The position numbers and the translations under genes are program-made. From Flavobacteriaceae bacterium TMED48 (GTDB taxonomy: Bacteria; Bacteroidota; Bacteroidia; Flavobacteriales; Flavobacteriaceae), in assembly GCA_002167945.1 (NCBI GenBank), contig NHDB01000013.1, positions 1-15,347 on the forward strand: a stretch of 15,347 nucleotides of DNA, written 5' to 3'. Shown here piece after piece: positions 15,043 to 15,347 of the stretch. How positions within the stretch are numbered: the first letter of the stretch is position 1; each line of letters begins with the position of its first letter. The notes beneath the pieces were generated by a model, which was not told the DNA's origin, searched no databases, and worked only from the letters and a program-made list of their open reading frames with translations.

Positions 15043-15347
15043 TTGAAACCATATTTTAATATAGCTGCTATCTTTTTACTTTTAATCCTATTCCATAATG
15101 AAACTATAGCTCAAGAAAACTATATCGAGCAGATTCAGGGGAATGATTATAAATTGCCAATGCAGTTTATCCCCTCTGGTAGTTTTAAAATGGGAAGTCC
15201 AAAATTTGAGCAGGGACATTTTGGAGACGAAGGGCCTCAACACCAGGTTTCCGTTGATGGATTTTGGATGGGGCAGTTTGAAATTACTTGGGATCTATAC
15301 AATCTTTTTGTAAGTCGTGAGTTGGATGGAAATCAAATTTCTAATGC
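15043..15347 (+). CDS. Exported SUMF1 / formylglycine-generating-enzyme-family protein (3' end outside window)
   Basis: The first 101 residues are present, with the frame open to the window edge. There is no ATG after the in-frame stop at 15028-15030 and before the signal peptide, so the TTG at 15043 is the likely start (Met-Lys-Pro-Tyr-Phe...). A signal peptide follows (IAAIFLLLILF, ending TIAQ). The mature part shows the SUMF1 N-terminal pattern: MQFIPSGSFKMGSP, then GDEGPQHQVSVDGFWMGQFEIT and LYNLFV. The family includes enzymes that convert a sulfatase Cys to formylglycine, but also many related proteins with other or no known activity (EgtB-, PvdO- and GldJ/K-like). The catalytic residues would lie beyond the window, so activity cannot be judged. 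Its place beside a susCD locus would suit maturation of exported sulfatases, but none is visible here. Confidence 0.85.
   Translation, partial: MKPYFNIAAIFLLLILFHNETIAQENYIEQIQGNDYKLPMQFIPSGSFKMGSPKFEQGHFGDEGPQHQVSVDGFWMGQFEITWDLYNLFVSRELDGNQISN

Noticed and set aside
1..15347. CRISPR array, tRNA or rRNA gene, insertion sequence
   Set aside because: No spaced direct repeats, cloverleaf-like segments, rRNA signatures or transposase frames were seen; the only tandem repeats are protein-level NHL and FG-GAP motifs.

Overview
The window looks like part of a low-GC chromosome from the Bacteroidota, most likely a flavobacterium. The reasons are a SusC/SusD pair, many Bacteroidota-type lipoproteins, no clear Shine-Dalgarno sequences before the starts, and one good match to the Bacteroidota -7 promoter element TAnnTTTG. 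The genus cannot be read from the sequence.

Left part (1-4265). The window opens inside the tail of the tRNA thiolase gene mnmA (+). Its stop codon overlaps the stop of a convergent gene for a DUF255/YyaL-type thioredoxin-fold protein with a lipoprotein signal (-). That gene is coupled through an ATGA overlap to an upstream gene for an NHL-propeller lipoprotein (-). A 68-bp divergent gap with an inverted repeat leads to a small exported protein of unknown function (+), whose stop overlaps that of the next minus-strand operon.

Centre (4262-13081, all minus strand). In transcription order this is susC, susD, an intrinsic terminator or attenuator, a 1102-residue FG-GAP/ASPIC-UnbV (CRTAC1-like) lipoprotein, and a small lipoprotein. 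The pattern is that of an outer-membrane uptake locus: a TonB-dependent transporter with its surface lipoprotein. The large propeller protein and its small partner appear to be expressed at a lower level, by read-through or from a promoter of their own. No glycoside hydrolase, lyase, peptidase or sulfatase lies in the window, so the substrate cannot be named.

Right part (13082-15347). Divergent from susC is a gene for an unusual membrane-spanning regulator. It has a signal peptide, two jelly-roll (galactose-binding-like) modules predicted to be periplasmic, one transmembrane helix and a cytoplasmic LytTR DNA-binding domain. Downstream, in the same direction, an exported SUMF1/formylglycine-generating-enzyme-family protein begins and runs off the window. 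A palindrome, TTTTGTATACAAAA, lies in the susC/regulator gap, and a near copy precedes the SUMF1-family gene.

Working model (inference): the LytTR protein senses a ligand, perhaps a carbohydrate, in the periplasm and directly controls the divergent susCD operon and possibly the SUMF1-family gene. This one-component layout is the most interesting thing in the window.
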